A DNA stretch of 64,000 bases from contig NZ_FXWH01000001.1 in NCBI RefSeq assembly GCF_900177775.1, forward strand, positions 496,001-560,000. The letters run 5' to 3'. The stretch is from Pseudidiomarina planktonica. Lineage in GTDB: Bacteria > Pseudomonadota > Gammaproteobacteria > Enterobacterales > Alteromonadaceae. The translations under genes and the position numbers were made by a program. The number at the start of each line of letters is the position of its first letter. The first letter of the stretch is position 1. This document shows positions 19,864 through 27,700 of this stretch, piece after piece. The notes beneath the pieces are model-generated. The model was not told the origin of the DNA. It saw only the letters and a program-made list of their open reading frames with translations, and did no database searches.

Positions 19864-21621
19864 ATGGCAGATACAAAAGAAGTAAAAGCCCCTGATGTGG
19901 GTGGTGAAGAAGTTGAAGTCATTGAAGTGCTGGTTAGCAAAGGCGACAAGCTGGAAGCTGAAGACGCATTAATCACGGTTGAAAGTGATAAGGCTTCTAT
20001 GGATATACCAGCACCTTTTGGTGGCACTATTGCTGAACTGAAAGTATCAGTGGGCGACAAAATTAAAGAAGGTGACTTGCTGGCGCTGATGGAAGCAGCT
20101 GGTGATGACTCGGACGACGATGCCGACGAAGAGTCCGATGAGAAATCTGACGACAGTTCTGAAGATAAGTCTGACGATTCCAGCGATGATTCTGACGAGA
20201 AGTCAGAAGAGTCGAAAGAAGACACCTCGAAAGACGAGAAAAAAGCGAAGAAAAAGTCGTCCGGCGGCAGCAAAGTTATTGAAGTTACCGTGCCTGATAT
20301 TGGCGAATCCGGTGAAGTTGAAATCATTGAAGTGCTGGTTAGCAAAGGTGATGAAATTTCAGCGGAAGACGGCCTGATTACTCTGGAAACTGACAAAGCC
20401 ACCATGGATGTGCCTAGCCCACAAGCGGGTACCGTGGAATCAGTTGAAGTGAGTGTGGGTGACAAAGTCAAAGAAGGCTCGTTGGTACTGAAGCTGAAAG
20501 TTAGCGACGACAGCGACGATGACGACGAAGCTGACGACGAGGGCGATAGCAAACAAGCTGAGTCAAAAGCGTCACAGTCGCAGGATTCAAAAGACGACAA
20601 AGACAGCAAAGAGCAGAAAGACAGCAAGAACGACGGCGATCGTAAGCCGCCCGTTCCTGACCATCCGCTCGACAAAAAAGGTCAGGCCGAAGGGCTCGCT
20701 CACGCGTCACCAGCTGTTCGCCGTGTGGCCCGTGAATTTGGCGTTGATTTAAATCAAGTTAAAGGCTCAGGCCGGAAAGACCGGATTCTGAAAGAAGACG
20801 TGCAGGATTATGTGAAGTACGAACTGTCACGTCCGAAAGCTTCGGCCGGTGCTGGTTACAGCAAAGACGGCGGTGGTTTACAGGTGATTGCGCCACCCAA
20901 AGTAGACTTCTCCAAATTTGGTGAAGTAGAACTGGAGCCAATGTCCCGTATTCAGAAGATTTCGGGTCCGAACCTGCATCGTAACTGGGTAACTATTCCG
21001 CATGTGACTCAGTTTGATGAAGCTGACATTACCGAACTGGAAGCTTTCCGCAAGCAGGAAAACGAACTGCAGGCGAAGAAGAAAGATGGCGTGAAAATTA
21101 CGCCGTTGGTATTCATTATGAAAGCTGTTGCCAAAGGGTTGCAGGAGTATCCGGTCTTCAATTCTTCGTTGGCCGACGATGGCGAACACCTGGTGATGAA
21201 AAAATACATCAACCTGGGTATTGCGGTGGATACTCCGGGTGGCTTAGTGGTTCCGGTTATTCGCGATGTTGACAAAAAAGGCATTTACGAGCTGTCGGAA
21301 GAGCTGCTGGATGTGAGCGCACGCGCTCGTGACGGCAAGCTGAAGTCAGCGGATATGCAGGGCGGTTGTTTCTCTATCTCCAGCCTGGGTGGCATTGGGG
21401 GCACGGCATTTACACCTATTGTGAATGCGCCCGACGTTGCTATTTTGGGTGTGTCGAAAAGCGAAATGAAACCCAAGTGGAATGGCAAAGACTTTGATGC
21501 GCGCTTAATGCTACCGCTGAGTCTTTCGTACGACCACCGGGTGATTGACGGCGCTGTAGCCGCGCGCTTCTCGGTATATTTAAGCAACGTGCTATCAGAT
21601 ATCCGTAAACTGGTTCTGTAG
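19864..21621 (+). CDS. aceF: Pyruvate dehydrogenase E2, dihydrolipoamide acetyltransferase
   Basis: Core of the PDH complex. 585 residues: lipoyl domain 1 (lipoyl Lys43 in SDKASMD), linker 80-136, lipoyl domain 2 (Lys178 in TDKATMD), linker 214-272, an E3/E1-binding domain (about 277-315, HASPAVRRVAREFGVDL) and the catalytic domain (about 350-585) with SLSYDHRVIDGA. Enterics usually have three lipoyl domains; this has two. The linkers are odd: Asp, Ser, Lys and Glu dominate, in place of the Ala/Pro-rich swinging arms known from E. coli. The antisense strand of these linkers gives a long spurious Ser-rich frame. Confidence 0.98.
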   Translation: MADTKEVKAPDVGGEEVEVIEVLVSKGDKLEAEDALITVESDKASMDIPAPFGGTIAELKVSVGDKIKEGDLLALMEAAGDDSDDDADEESDEKSDDSSEDKSDDSSDDSDEKSEESKEDTSKDEKKAKKKSSGGSKVIEVTVPDIGESGEVEIIEVLVSKGDEISAEDGLITLETDKATMDVPSPQAGTVESVEVSVGDKVKEGSLVLKLKVSDDSDDDDEADDEGDSKQAESKASQSQDSKDDKDSKEQKDSKNDGDRKPPVPDHPLDKKGQAEGLAHASPAVRRVAREFGVDLNQVKGSGRKDRILKEDVQDYVKYELSRPKASAGAGYSKDGGGLQVIAPPKVDFSKFGEVELEPMSRIQKISGPNLHRNWVTIPHVTQFDEADITELEAFRKQENELQAKKKDGVKITPLVFIMKAVAKGLQEYPVFNSSLADDGEHLVMKKYINLGIAVDTPGGLVVPVIRDVDKKGIYELSEELLDVSARARDGKLKSADMQGGCFSISSLGGIGGTAFTPIVNAPDVAILGVSKSEMKPKWNGKDFDARLMLPLSLSYDHRVIDGAVAARFSVYLSNVLSDIRKLVL

Positions 21622-21641
21622 TAAACAAATACGACAGGGGC

Positions 21642-21650
21642 TGCTATAAT
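21642..21650 (+). promoter_or_regulatory. Extended -10 promoter for lpdA (candidate)
   Basis: TGCTATAAT (21642-21650) is a perfect extended -10 element in the aceF-lpdA gap, 33 bases before the lpdA start. The -35 is weak (TAAACA about 17 bases upstream). An independent lpdA promoter makes sense because E3 is shared with the 2-oxoglutarate dehydrogenase and glycine cleavage complexes. Confidence 0.5.
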
Positions 21651-21683
21651 GCGCCCCATTCAATTTAGGATGATGAGGTCGTC

Positions 21684-23111
21684 ATGAGCAAAGACATAAA
21701 AACGCAAGTAGTGGTTCTGGGCGCAGGCCCTGGTGGTTACTCAGCAGCTTTCCGCGCTGCCGATTTAGGCCTGGATGTAGTATTGGTTGAACGTTACAAC
21801 ACCTTAGGTGGTGTTTGTTTGAACGTGGGCTGTATTCCATCGAAAGCGCTGCTGCATTTAGCGAAGCATATTGAAGACGCGAAGCATATGTCAGCTGAAG
21901 GCATCGAGTTTAGCGAACCTAAAATTGATTTGGACAAAATCCGTAAGCACAAAGAGAAAGTTATTGGTCAGTTAACTGGCGGCCTGGACCAAATGTCCAA
22001 AATGCGCAAAGTGAAAGTGGTTAATGGCTTAGGTAAATTTACCAGCGACACCAGCCTGAAAGTAGAAGGCGATGACGGCGAAACTGTTATCAACTTTGAA
22101 AACGCCATTGTTGCGGTAGGTTCACAGTCGATTAAATTACCTTTTGTTCCGCATGATGACGACCGCATCTGGGACTCTACCGACGCGCTTGAACTGCCAT
22201 TTATTCCAGACCGTATGCTGGTATTAGGCGGCGGCATTATTGGTTTAGAAATGGGCTGTGTATACAGCGCGCTGGGCAGTAAAGTAGACGTTGTTGAAAT
22301 GACTGATCAGTTGGTTCCGCCAGCAGATAAAGACATTATCAAGAGCTTCATGAAGCAAATTTCAGGCAAGTTCGACAACATTATGTTGAACACCAAAGCA
22401 GCCAAAGTTGAAGCCAAAAAAGACGGTATTCATGTAACCTTTGAAGGCGACAAAGCGCCAGAGAAACCGGTTAAATATGATGCGGTATTGGTTGCTGTTG
22501 GTCGTGCTCCAAACGGCGCCAAAATTGACGCTGACAAAGCAGGCGTAAAAGTTACCGATCGCGGCTTTATTGAAGTGGACAAGCAACTGCGCACTAACGT
22601 GAAGAATATCTTCGCTATTGGTGACTTAGTGGGTCAGCCAATGCTGGCACACAAAGCCGTGCACGAAGGCCACGTAGCCGCTGAGGTGATTTCCGGTCAG
22701 AAGCACTACTTTGACCCGAAAGTTATTCCGTCAATTGCCTACACGGATCCAGAACTTGCCTGGGCTGGTTTAACTGAGAAAGAAGCGAAAGAGCAAGGCG
22801 TGGATTACGAAGTAGCGGTATTCCCATGGTCAGCTTCTGGCCGAGCTATTGCACAAGGCGCAACGGCCGGCATGACCAAGCTGTTATTTGATAAGAATAA
22901 TCGCATTATTGGTGGTGCTACTTGTGGTCCTAACGCCGGTGAGCTACTGGGTGAAATTTGTTTAGCCATTGAAATGGGTTGTGATGCTGAAGACATCGCA
23001 CTGACTATTCATGCTCACCCAACCTTGCACGAATCTATTGGCTTAGCAGCTGAAGTTCAGGAAGGTTCAATTACTGATATGCCGAATAAAAAGGCTAAAA
23101 AGAAAAAGTAA
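21684..23111 (+). CDS. lpdA: Dihydrolipoamide dehydrogenase (E3)
   Basis: FAD flavoprotein that reoxidises dihydrolipoamide with NAD+. 475 residues. The FAD Rossmann motif is VVLGAGPGGYSAA. The redox-active disulfide is in GGVCLNVGCIPSKALL, the NAD motif is VLGGGIIGLEMG and the C-terminal active-site His is in IHAHPTLHESIG. A Lys-rich tail ends the protein. It is the last gene of the pdh operon and is followed by an intrinsic terminator. Confidence 0.99.
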   Translation: MSKDIKTQVVVLGAGPGGYSAAFRAADLGLDVVLVERYNTLGGVCLNVGCIPSKALLHLAKHIEDAKHMSAEGIEFSEPKIDLDKIRKHKEKVIGQLTGGLDQMSKMRKVKVVNGLGKFTSDTSLKVEGDDGETVINFENAIVAVGSQSIKLPFVPHDDDRIWDSTDALELPFIPDRMLVLGGGIIGLEMGCVYSALGSKVDVVEMTDQLVPPADKDIIKSFMKQISGKFDNIMLNTKAAKVEAKKDGIHVTFEGDKAPEKPVKYDAVLVAVGRAPNGAKIDADKAGVKVTDRGFIEVDKQLRTNVKNIFAIGDLVGQPMLAHKAVHEGHVAAEVISGQKHYFDPKVIPSIAYTDPELAWAGLTEKEAKEQGVDYEVAVFPWSASGRAIAQGATAGMTKLLFDKNNRIIGGATCGPNAGELLGEICLAIEMGCDAEDIALTIHAHPTLHESIGLAAEVQEGSITDMPNKKAKKKK

Positions 23112-23144
23112 ATTGAGTGGCGCCGAAGGTTAATTCGGTAGCTC

Positions 23145-23184
23145 AAAAAACCGCTTGTCGCTTTGGCGCAGGCGGTTTTTTTTT
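23145..23184 (+). terminator. Intrinsic terminator after lpdA
   Basis: AAAAAACCGC (23145-23154) pairs with GCGGTTTTTT (23172-23181), followed by more T residues. It ends the pdhR-aceEF-lpdA operon. Confidence 0.9.
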
Positions 23185-23268
23185 GGCTAAAATAGACCTG
23201 CAAAAAAGTGGCAGTTATTTGCGCCAACAGGCACTATAACGTATGGTAAAGAGCAATGATTTACCCTT

Positions 23269-23284
23269 AGTTTGCATGCAAACT
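23269..23284. promoter_or_regulatory. 16-bp perfect palindrome, probable operator
   Basis: AGTTTGCATGCAAACT reads the same on both strands. It sits 26 bases upstream of the start codon at 23311, where it could overlap a promoter or leader. It has no spacer, so it is a poor RNA hairpin but a good dimeric protein site. The cognate regulator is not identified. Confidence 0.5.
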
Positions 23285-23310
23285 TTATCCACAAGAATTA
23301 GGAAGTACGA

Positions 23311-23733
23311 ATGAGGCGACACGCACGAGCTGGTTACTGGAGCATGCTGTTAACGGCATGGCTATTATTAATAGCGGGTTTGGGTTTATTAGTAGTACCA
23401 CAGCAGGCTTTAGCGCTTATTGCTGGCTCCGGCGCGGCCGCAGCACAAACACCGTTGACAATGATTTTGCTACAGCTTTTAGGTGCTGTTTATTTTGGCT
23501 TCGGTGCGATGAACTGGATGGCACGCGGACAAATACTCGGTGGTATTTACGGCCGTCCTATTTGCCTTGGCAACCTATTCCATTTTGCCGCTGGTACTAT
23601 ATTGCTGGCTATTAACATTGCCACCGGCGTTGAAAGTCTGGGTATTCTAATTACTGCGGCAGTGTATTTAGTACTGTGTCTGATCTTTATTCGGTTAACT
23701 TTCCGTATGCCGTCAATTGCAGAACATTTGTAA
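23311..23733 (+). CDS. Small four-helix membrane protein, unknown function
   Basis: 140 residues with about four hydrophobic segments (roughly 14-38, 48-68, 82-105 and 110-130) and a positively charged N-terminus. The central loop MARGQILGGIYGRPICLGNLFHF resembles short conserved loops of small uncharacterised inner-membrane families. AGGAAG gives a good ribosome binding site. It stands alone between the pdh operon terminator and the M13 peptidase, with a 16-bp palindrome upstream. I do not recognise a function. Confidence 0.75.
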   Translation: MRRHARAGYWSMLLTAWLLLIAGLGLLVVPQQALALIAGSGAAAAQTPLTMILLQLLGAVYFGFGAMNWMARGQILGGIYGRPICLGNLFHFAAGTILLAINIATGVESLGILITAAVYLVLCLIFIRLTFRMPSIAEHL

Positions 23734-23857
23734 ACTTTGTTACAACTTTAGTGGATCCCTGCAGTGCTAGGGTCTTTACCAATATGATGAGATAAGCATA
23801 AACTAGTTGTATAAAAAATTGCTGCTCTCATTTCGCTACAAATAAGGTTTAAGAAAC

Positions 23858-25927
23858 ATGAAAAAAATAACGACGGTCGCGCTTAGCGTGGCACTTGCAC
23901 TAGGTGTAGCTGCTTGCTCACCACAACAGAACAACGAAACCAAACAGAATGCAGCTGAGCAAGTTGCTCAGACAGAGCTGCAATCAGGTGTGTACTTAGA
24001 CAGCTTTGATCAGTCGGTACGCCCGCAAGACGACTTATTCCAGTACGTAAATGGAACCTGGTACAAAAACACCGAAATTCCTGGCGACCGTTCTTCTATT
24101 GGTGCGTTCTACGAATTACGTGAGCAAAACCAGGAACGTTTACGCACTATTATTGAGACTGCAGCAGAAAGTAACCCGGAAGCCGGCACTAACGCCGCTA
24201 AAATTGGTGACTTCTTTAACAGTTTCATGAATGTTGAGCTACTGAATGAATTGAGCTACACCCCAATTCAAGCCGATTTAGCTGAAATTGCGGCACTGGA
24301 TGACCATGCTTCTGTTGCTGCACACATGGCTGAATTGTCGCGCCTTGGCGTAAGCATTCCGTTTGGTTTTTATGTGTATCCGGATGCCAAAGATCCGAAC
24401 GTAAATACCATGTATTTCACGCAGTCAGGTTTGGGTTTACCAGATCGTGAGTATTACCTGAAAGACGACGAAAAATTCCAAACCTATCGCGATGAATACC
24501 AAAGCTATTTAACTGATTTATTAACCATGCTGGAGTATTCAAACCCTGAAGCAGCGGCTGAAGCTGTGATGGAATTTGAGACCGAGCTGGCCGAAGTGCA
24601 GTGGAGCCGTGTGGATAGTCGTGATGCGGACAAAACCTACAACAAATACAGCAAAGACGAGTTAAACGAGTTATTTGACGACTTTAACTACGGTGCTTAT
24701 GCGCAAGCTGCTGGTTTGGATGGGGTGGATTCAGCTATCGTGCGTCAGCCGTCATACTTTGAAGCCTTAAACGGCTTGTTAAGCGAAACTGACACCAACG
24801 TATTGAAACACTACATGACCGTGCGTTTGGCTGACCGTTTCGCACCAGCGTTGGCGGAAGCATTCGGCGAACGTCGTTTTGAATTCTATGGCAAAGTATT
24901 GCAAGGCAACGAAGTGCAGGAACCGCGTTGGAAGCGTGGTGTAGATGCCACCGATAGCGCACTTGGTGAAGTACTAGGTCAGTTGTATGTAGCAGAATAC
25001 TTCCCGGCTGAAGCTAAAGAACGCATGAGTGAATTGGTTGATAACTTAACCAAAGCTTATGCTGAATCTATTGAAAGCCTCGAATGGATGACTGCTGACA
25101 CCAAAGAAAAAGCCTTGGAAAAATTGAGCAAGTTTGACCCGAAAATTGGTTATCCGAACGAATGGCGTGACTACACTGGTTTGGCGGTAAGCGCTGAAGA
25201 CTTAGTAGGTAACTACAAACGTTCTGCTGCGTTTAACTACGACGAAGAAATTGCGAAAATTGGCGAGCCAGTGAAAGACGAAGACTGGGGCATGACGCCA
25301 CAAACCGTAAATGCTTACTACAGCCCGGTGCGCAACGAAATCGTATTCCCAGCTGGTATTTTGCAGCCTCCGTTCTTTAACATGGAAGCGGAAGACGCAG
25401 TAAACTACGGCGGTATTGGTGCAGTTATCGGTCACGAAATTGGCCATGGTTTTGACGACCAGGGTTCGAAGTACGACGGCGACGGTAACTTGCGTAGCTG
25501 GTGGACCGACACCGACCGTGCAGCCTTTGAAGAGCGCGCGACTATTCTGGCCGATCAGTACTCAGGCTACGAAGTGCTGGAAGACGTGTTCATTAACGGC
25601 CGTTTGGCACTGGGTGAGAACATTGGCGATTTAGCCGGCTTAACTATTGCCTACAAAGCCTACCAAATGTCGCTAAACGGCGAAGAGTCACCAGAAATGG
25701 ACGGCTTTACCGGTGAGCAACGAGTATTCATTGGTTGGGCACAAGTGTGGAAAAACAAGGCACGTGAAGAAGCCTTGCGTCAGCACGTTATGCGTGGCCC
25801 ACACTCACCTGCTATGTTCCGGGTGAACGGTACTGTGGTGAACATCCCAGGTTTCTATGAAGCCTTTGAGGTGAAACCAGGCGACGACCTGTATGTAGCG
25901 CCAGAGAATCGCGTTACTATCTGGTAG
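23858..25927 (+). CDS. M13 family zinc metallopeptidase, lipoprotein (PepO-like)
   Basis: Neprilysin/endothelin-converting enzyme family endopeptidase of 689 residues. The signal peptide ends in a lipobox (GVAACS), so it is probably a periplasm-facing lipoprotein. The zinc site HEIGH is in VIGHEIGHGFDDQG, with the third ligand in ENIGDLAG and the substrate-binding NAYYSP upstream. The C-terminal motif reads RVNGTVVNIPGFYEAF. It is transcribed alone and ends in a very stable terminator. The natural substrate is unknown; the family cuts short peptides. Confidence 0.95.
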   Translation: MKKITTVALSVALALGVAACSPQQNNETKQNAAEQVAQTELQSGVYLDSFDQSVRPQDDLFQYVNGTWYKNTEIPGDRSSIGAFYELREQNQERLRTIIETAAESNPEAGTNAAKIGDFFNSFMNVELLNELSYTPIQADLAEIAALDDHASVAAHMAELSRLGVSIPFGFYVYPDAKDPNVNTMYFTQSGLGLPDREYYLKDDEKFQTYRDEYQSYLTDLLTMLEYSNPEAAAEAVMEFETELAEVQWSRVDSRDADKTYNKYSKDELNELFDDFNYGAYAQAAGLDGVDSAIVRQPSYFEALNGLLSETDTNVLKHYMTVRLADRFAPALAEAFGERRFEFYGKVLQGNEVQEPRWKRGVDATDSALGEVLGQLYVAEYFPAEAKERMSELVDNLTKAYAESIESLEWMTADTKEKALEKLSKFDPKIGYPNEWRDYTGLAVSAEDLVGNYKRSAAFNYDEEIAKIGEPVKDEDWGMTPQTVNAYYSPVRNEIVFPAGILQPPFFNMEAEDAVNYGGIGAVIGHEIGHGFDDQGSKYDGDGNLRSWWTDTDRAAFEERATILADQYSGYEVLEDVFINGRLALGENIGDLAGLTIAYKAYQMSLNGEESPEMDGFTGEQRVFIGWAQVWKNKAREEALRQHVMRGPHSPAMFRVNGTVVNIPGFYEAFEVKPGDDLYVAPENRVTIW

Positions 25928-25952
25928 AGAGTATTTGGTAAGAACATCTGGT

Positions 25953-25985
25953 AAAGAGCAAGACTTCGGTCTTGCTCTTTTTTTT
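25953..25985 (+). terminator. UUCG-capped terminator after M13 peptidase
   Basis: AAAGAGCAAGAC (25953-25964) pairs perfectly with GTCTTGCTCTTT (25969-25980) around a TTCG tetraloop, then an uninterrupted T run to 25985. The -35 of the next promoter starts inside this T run. Confidence 0.95.
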
Positions 25986-26012
25986 GCCTGTTCGCCTTAC
26001 ATCGGCTATATT
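25984..26012 (+). promoter_or_regulatory. Promoter for the metal-efflux genes
   Basis: TTGCCT (25984-25989) and TATATT (26007-26012) are separated by exactly 17 bases. The expected start site falls close to the ATG at 26019, so the first transcript may be leaderless or nearly so. The 17-base spacing differs from the 19-20 base spacing of CueR/MerR-type promoters. Confidence 0.55.
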
Positions 26013-26018
26013 AATGCC

Positions 26019-26366
26019 ATGCGAATCTTACTCCTGCTGATATTACTGAGCCTAACCCTGAGCCCCATGGCGGGATCAGCGAGTGCGGCTGCGCCAGAAA
26101 TGATGGCCATGGAACATCAGCAAATGTCAGATCACGACTGCTGTGATGAAGAGCCGGTCGCCGCAGAGCTTGTAAATAGCTCATCACATAACGCTTGTGA
26201 AGGTGATTGCGGTGACTGTCAGCAACAGTGTCATTCTACCTCATCAGTGGCTCTGACTATGTTGCAGTTAAAGCATAACCATAGTCATGCTGAACGATTT
26301 AGCTTCTATTCCGACTTATCCTCAATAGACCCTGAGCAACATAACAAACCCCCTATGCCTGTGTAA
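26019..26366 (+). CDS. Small Cys/His/Met-rich periplasmic protein, putative metal binding
   Basis: 115 residues from the ATG at 26019; longer upstream readings would run through the preceding terminator. A signal peptide ([14 protein letters not shown]...SASA) leads to a mature part with [30 protein letters not shown] and HNHSH. These Met, Cys and His clusters fit soft-metal (copper or silver) binding. The CusB-type adaptor and CusA-type pump lie directly downstream, so a role in metal capture or sensing for efflux is likely. It resembles CopL-like small proteins in composition, but I cannot assign a family with certainty. Confidence 0.65.
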   Translation: MRILLLLILLSLTLSPMAGSASAAAPEMMAMEHQQMSDHDCCDEEPVAAELVNSSSHNACEGDCGDCQQQCHSTSSVALTMLQLKHNHSHAERFSFYSDLSSIDPEQHNKPPMPV

Positions 26367-26413
26367 CACACCACGAGTTTCTTTTTTGGTTGTTGTTTTA
26401 CAGGAGAATTTAT

Positions 26414-27688
26414 ATGCCGTCGCGCATGCTTGTTACCCTTATGCTGGCCTTTATTGTAGCCGGCTCTATGAATCTTGTTGTGATCGCGCCTGCATTAGCG
26501 TGGCAAGACCAGCATGATCATTCCAGTCAGTTGCCGCAGGCTATGCAGTCTGAGGAGCAAACCACTGAATACGTTTGCCCTATGCATTCGCACATTGTGC
26601 GTGATGAGCCGGGCACTTGCCCTATTTGTGGTATGCAATTGGAGCCTAAACAGAACAACGTTCGTGACAGCACCGTAGAAATCTCCGCCAGCATGCAACA
26701 GAACCTTGGTGTGGTTACCGAAGCCGCCGGGCGTACAACCTTGTGGCGGTATCTGCCCACACAGGGCCGGGTGAGCTGGAACGATGACCGCTTGTATCAC
26801 GTGCATCCGCGTGTTTCCGGCTGGATTGAAAAACTCGCTATTACCAGCGTGGGTCAGCGCGTAGAAAAGGGCGACCTGATGTACGAGCTGTACAGCCAGG
26901 AACTGGTAGTGGCGCAGCAGGATCATTTGCAAACGCTGGACACCTTAACCAACCTCAGTAATAAAGACCGCCGCGAAGCCCTGCAGCGTGACGGCCGCAC
27001 TCGCTTAAAGTTACTGGGCATGACGCCAGCGCTTATTAACGAGCTGGAGCAAAGCCGCCAGGTGCGCTATCAGGTGCCATTTTACGCACCGCAAAGTGGG
27101 GTGGTAACTGAGCTACCTATTGCTGTCGGTATGTACCTGCAACCGGGCCCTACTGCCATAACCATAGCTGCGAGTGACAGTTTGTGGCTTATTGCCGATG
27201 TACCTGAGCAGCAGTTGGACTGGTTTAGCGCCAACAGTCCGGTTTCGGTTAGCCTGCCACAGGCAGGTATTGAGAACCTGGACGCCAGCATTGACTACAT
27301 TTACCCGGAATTAGACATGACCAGCCGTACTTTGCGGGTGCGCATTGAACTGGCCGGGCTTAGCACCAACGAACGCAATAAATTGGTGGTGGGGCAGCAG
27401 GCTCAAATTGATATTTTCGGTGGACCAAAACGTGACGTGCTGGCCGTACCGGTGAGCGCTCTCATTATGACCGGCACGGACAACCGCGTGATGGTGCGTG
27501 AAAGCGACAACAGCTTTGCGCAACGTGACGTGCATGTGGGCCTGGTAGTGAATGGTCAGGCTGAAATCCTGCATGGCTTGAGCGAAGGTGATCAAGTAGT
27601 TACCTCTGGCCAGTTCCTCTTAGATTCTGATGCCAGCTTGCGCCAGCGCAGTAAAACGCCTGCCGCAACTGACCATAGTCAACATTAA
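26414..27688 (+). CDS. cusB: CusB-type heavy-metal efflux adaptor
   Basis: Periplasmic membrane-fusion protein linking an HME-RND pump to an outer-membrane channel. From the ATG at 26414 (AGGAGA upstream) it has 424 residues. A hydrophobic N-terminus is followed by a heavy-metal-binding domain, [20 protein letters not shown], then the barrel-sandwich, helical hairpin and beta-barrel domains. The C-terminus is His-containing. It is 12 bases upstream of the cusA-like gene. The symbol follows the family; the metal (copper, silver or other) is inferred. Confidence 0.88.
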   Translation: MPSRMLVTLMLAFIVAGSMNLVVIAPALAWQDQHDHSSQLPQAMQSEEQTTEYVCPMHSHIVRDEPGTCPICGMQLEPKQNNVRDSTVEISASMQQNLGVVTEAAGRTTLWRYLPTQGRVSWNDDRLYHVHPRVSGWIEKLAITSVGQRVEKGDLMYELYSQELVVAQQDHLQTLDTLTNLSNKDRREALQRDGRTRLKLLGMTPALINELEQSRQVRYQVPFYAPQSGVVTELPIAVGMYLQPGPTAITIAASDSLWLIADVPEQQLDWFSANSPVSVSLPQAGIENLDASIDYIYPELDMTSRTLRVRIELAGLSTNERNKLVVGQQAQIDIFGGPKRDVLAVPVSALIMTGTDNRVMVRESDNSFAQRDVHVGLVVNGQAEILHGLSEGDQVVTSGQFLLDSDASLRQRSKTPAATDHSQH

Positions 27689-27700
27689 AGGAAGCCGATA

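Noticed and set aside
19809-20675. Long Ser-rich open frame on the minus strand opposite aceF
   Set aside because: It is the antisense of the Asp/Ser/Lys codons in the aceF linkers; no homology or ribosome site, and aceF is certain.
25935-26018. Longer N-terminus for the metal-binding protein
   Set aside because: It would read through a strong terminator and place the signal peptide internally.
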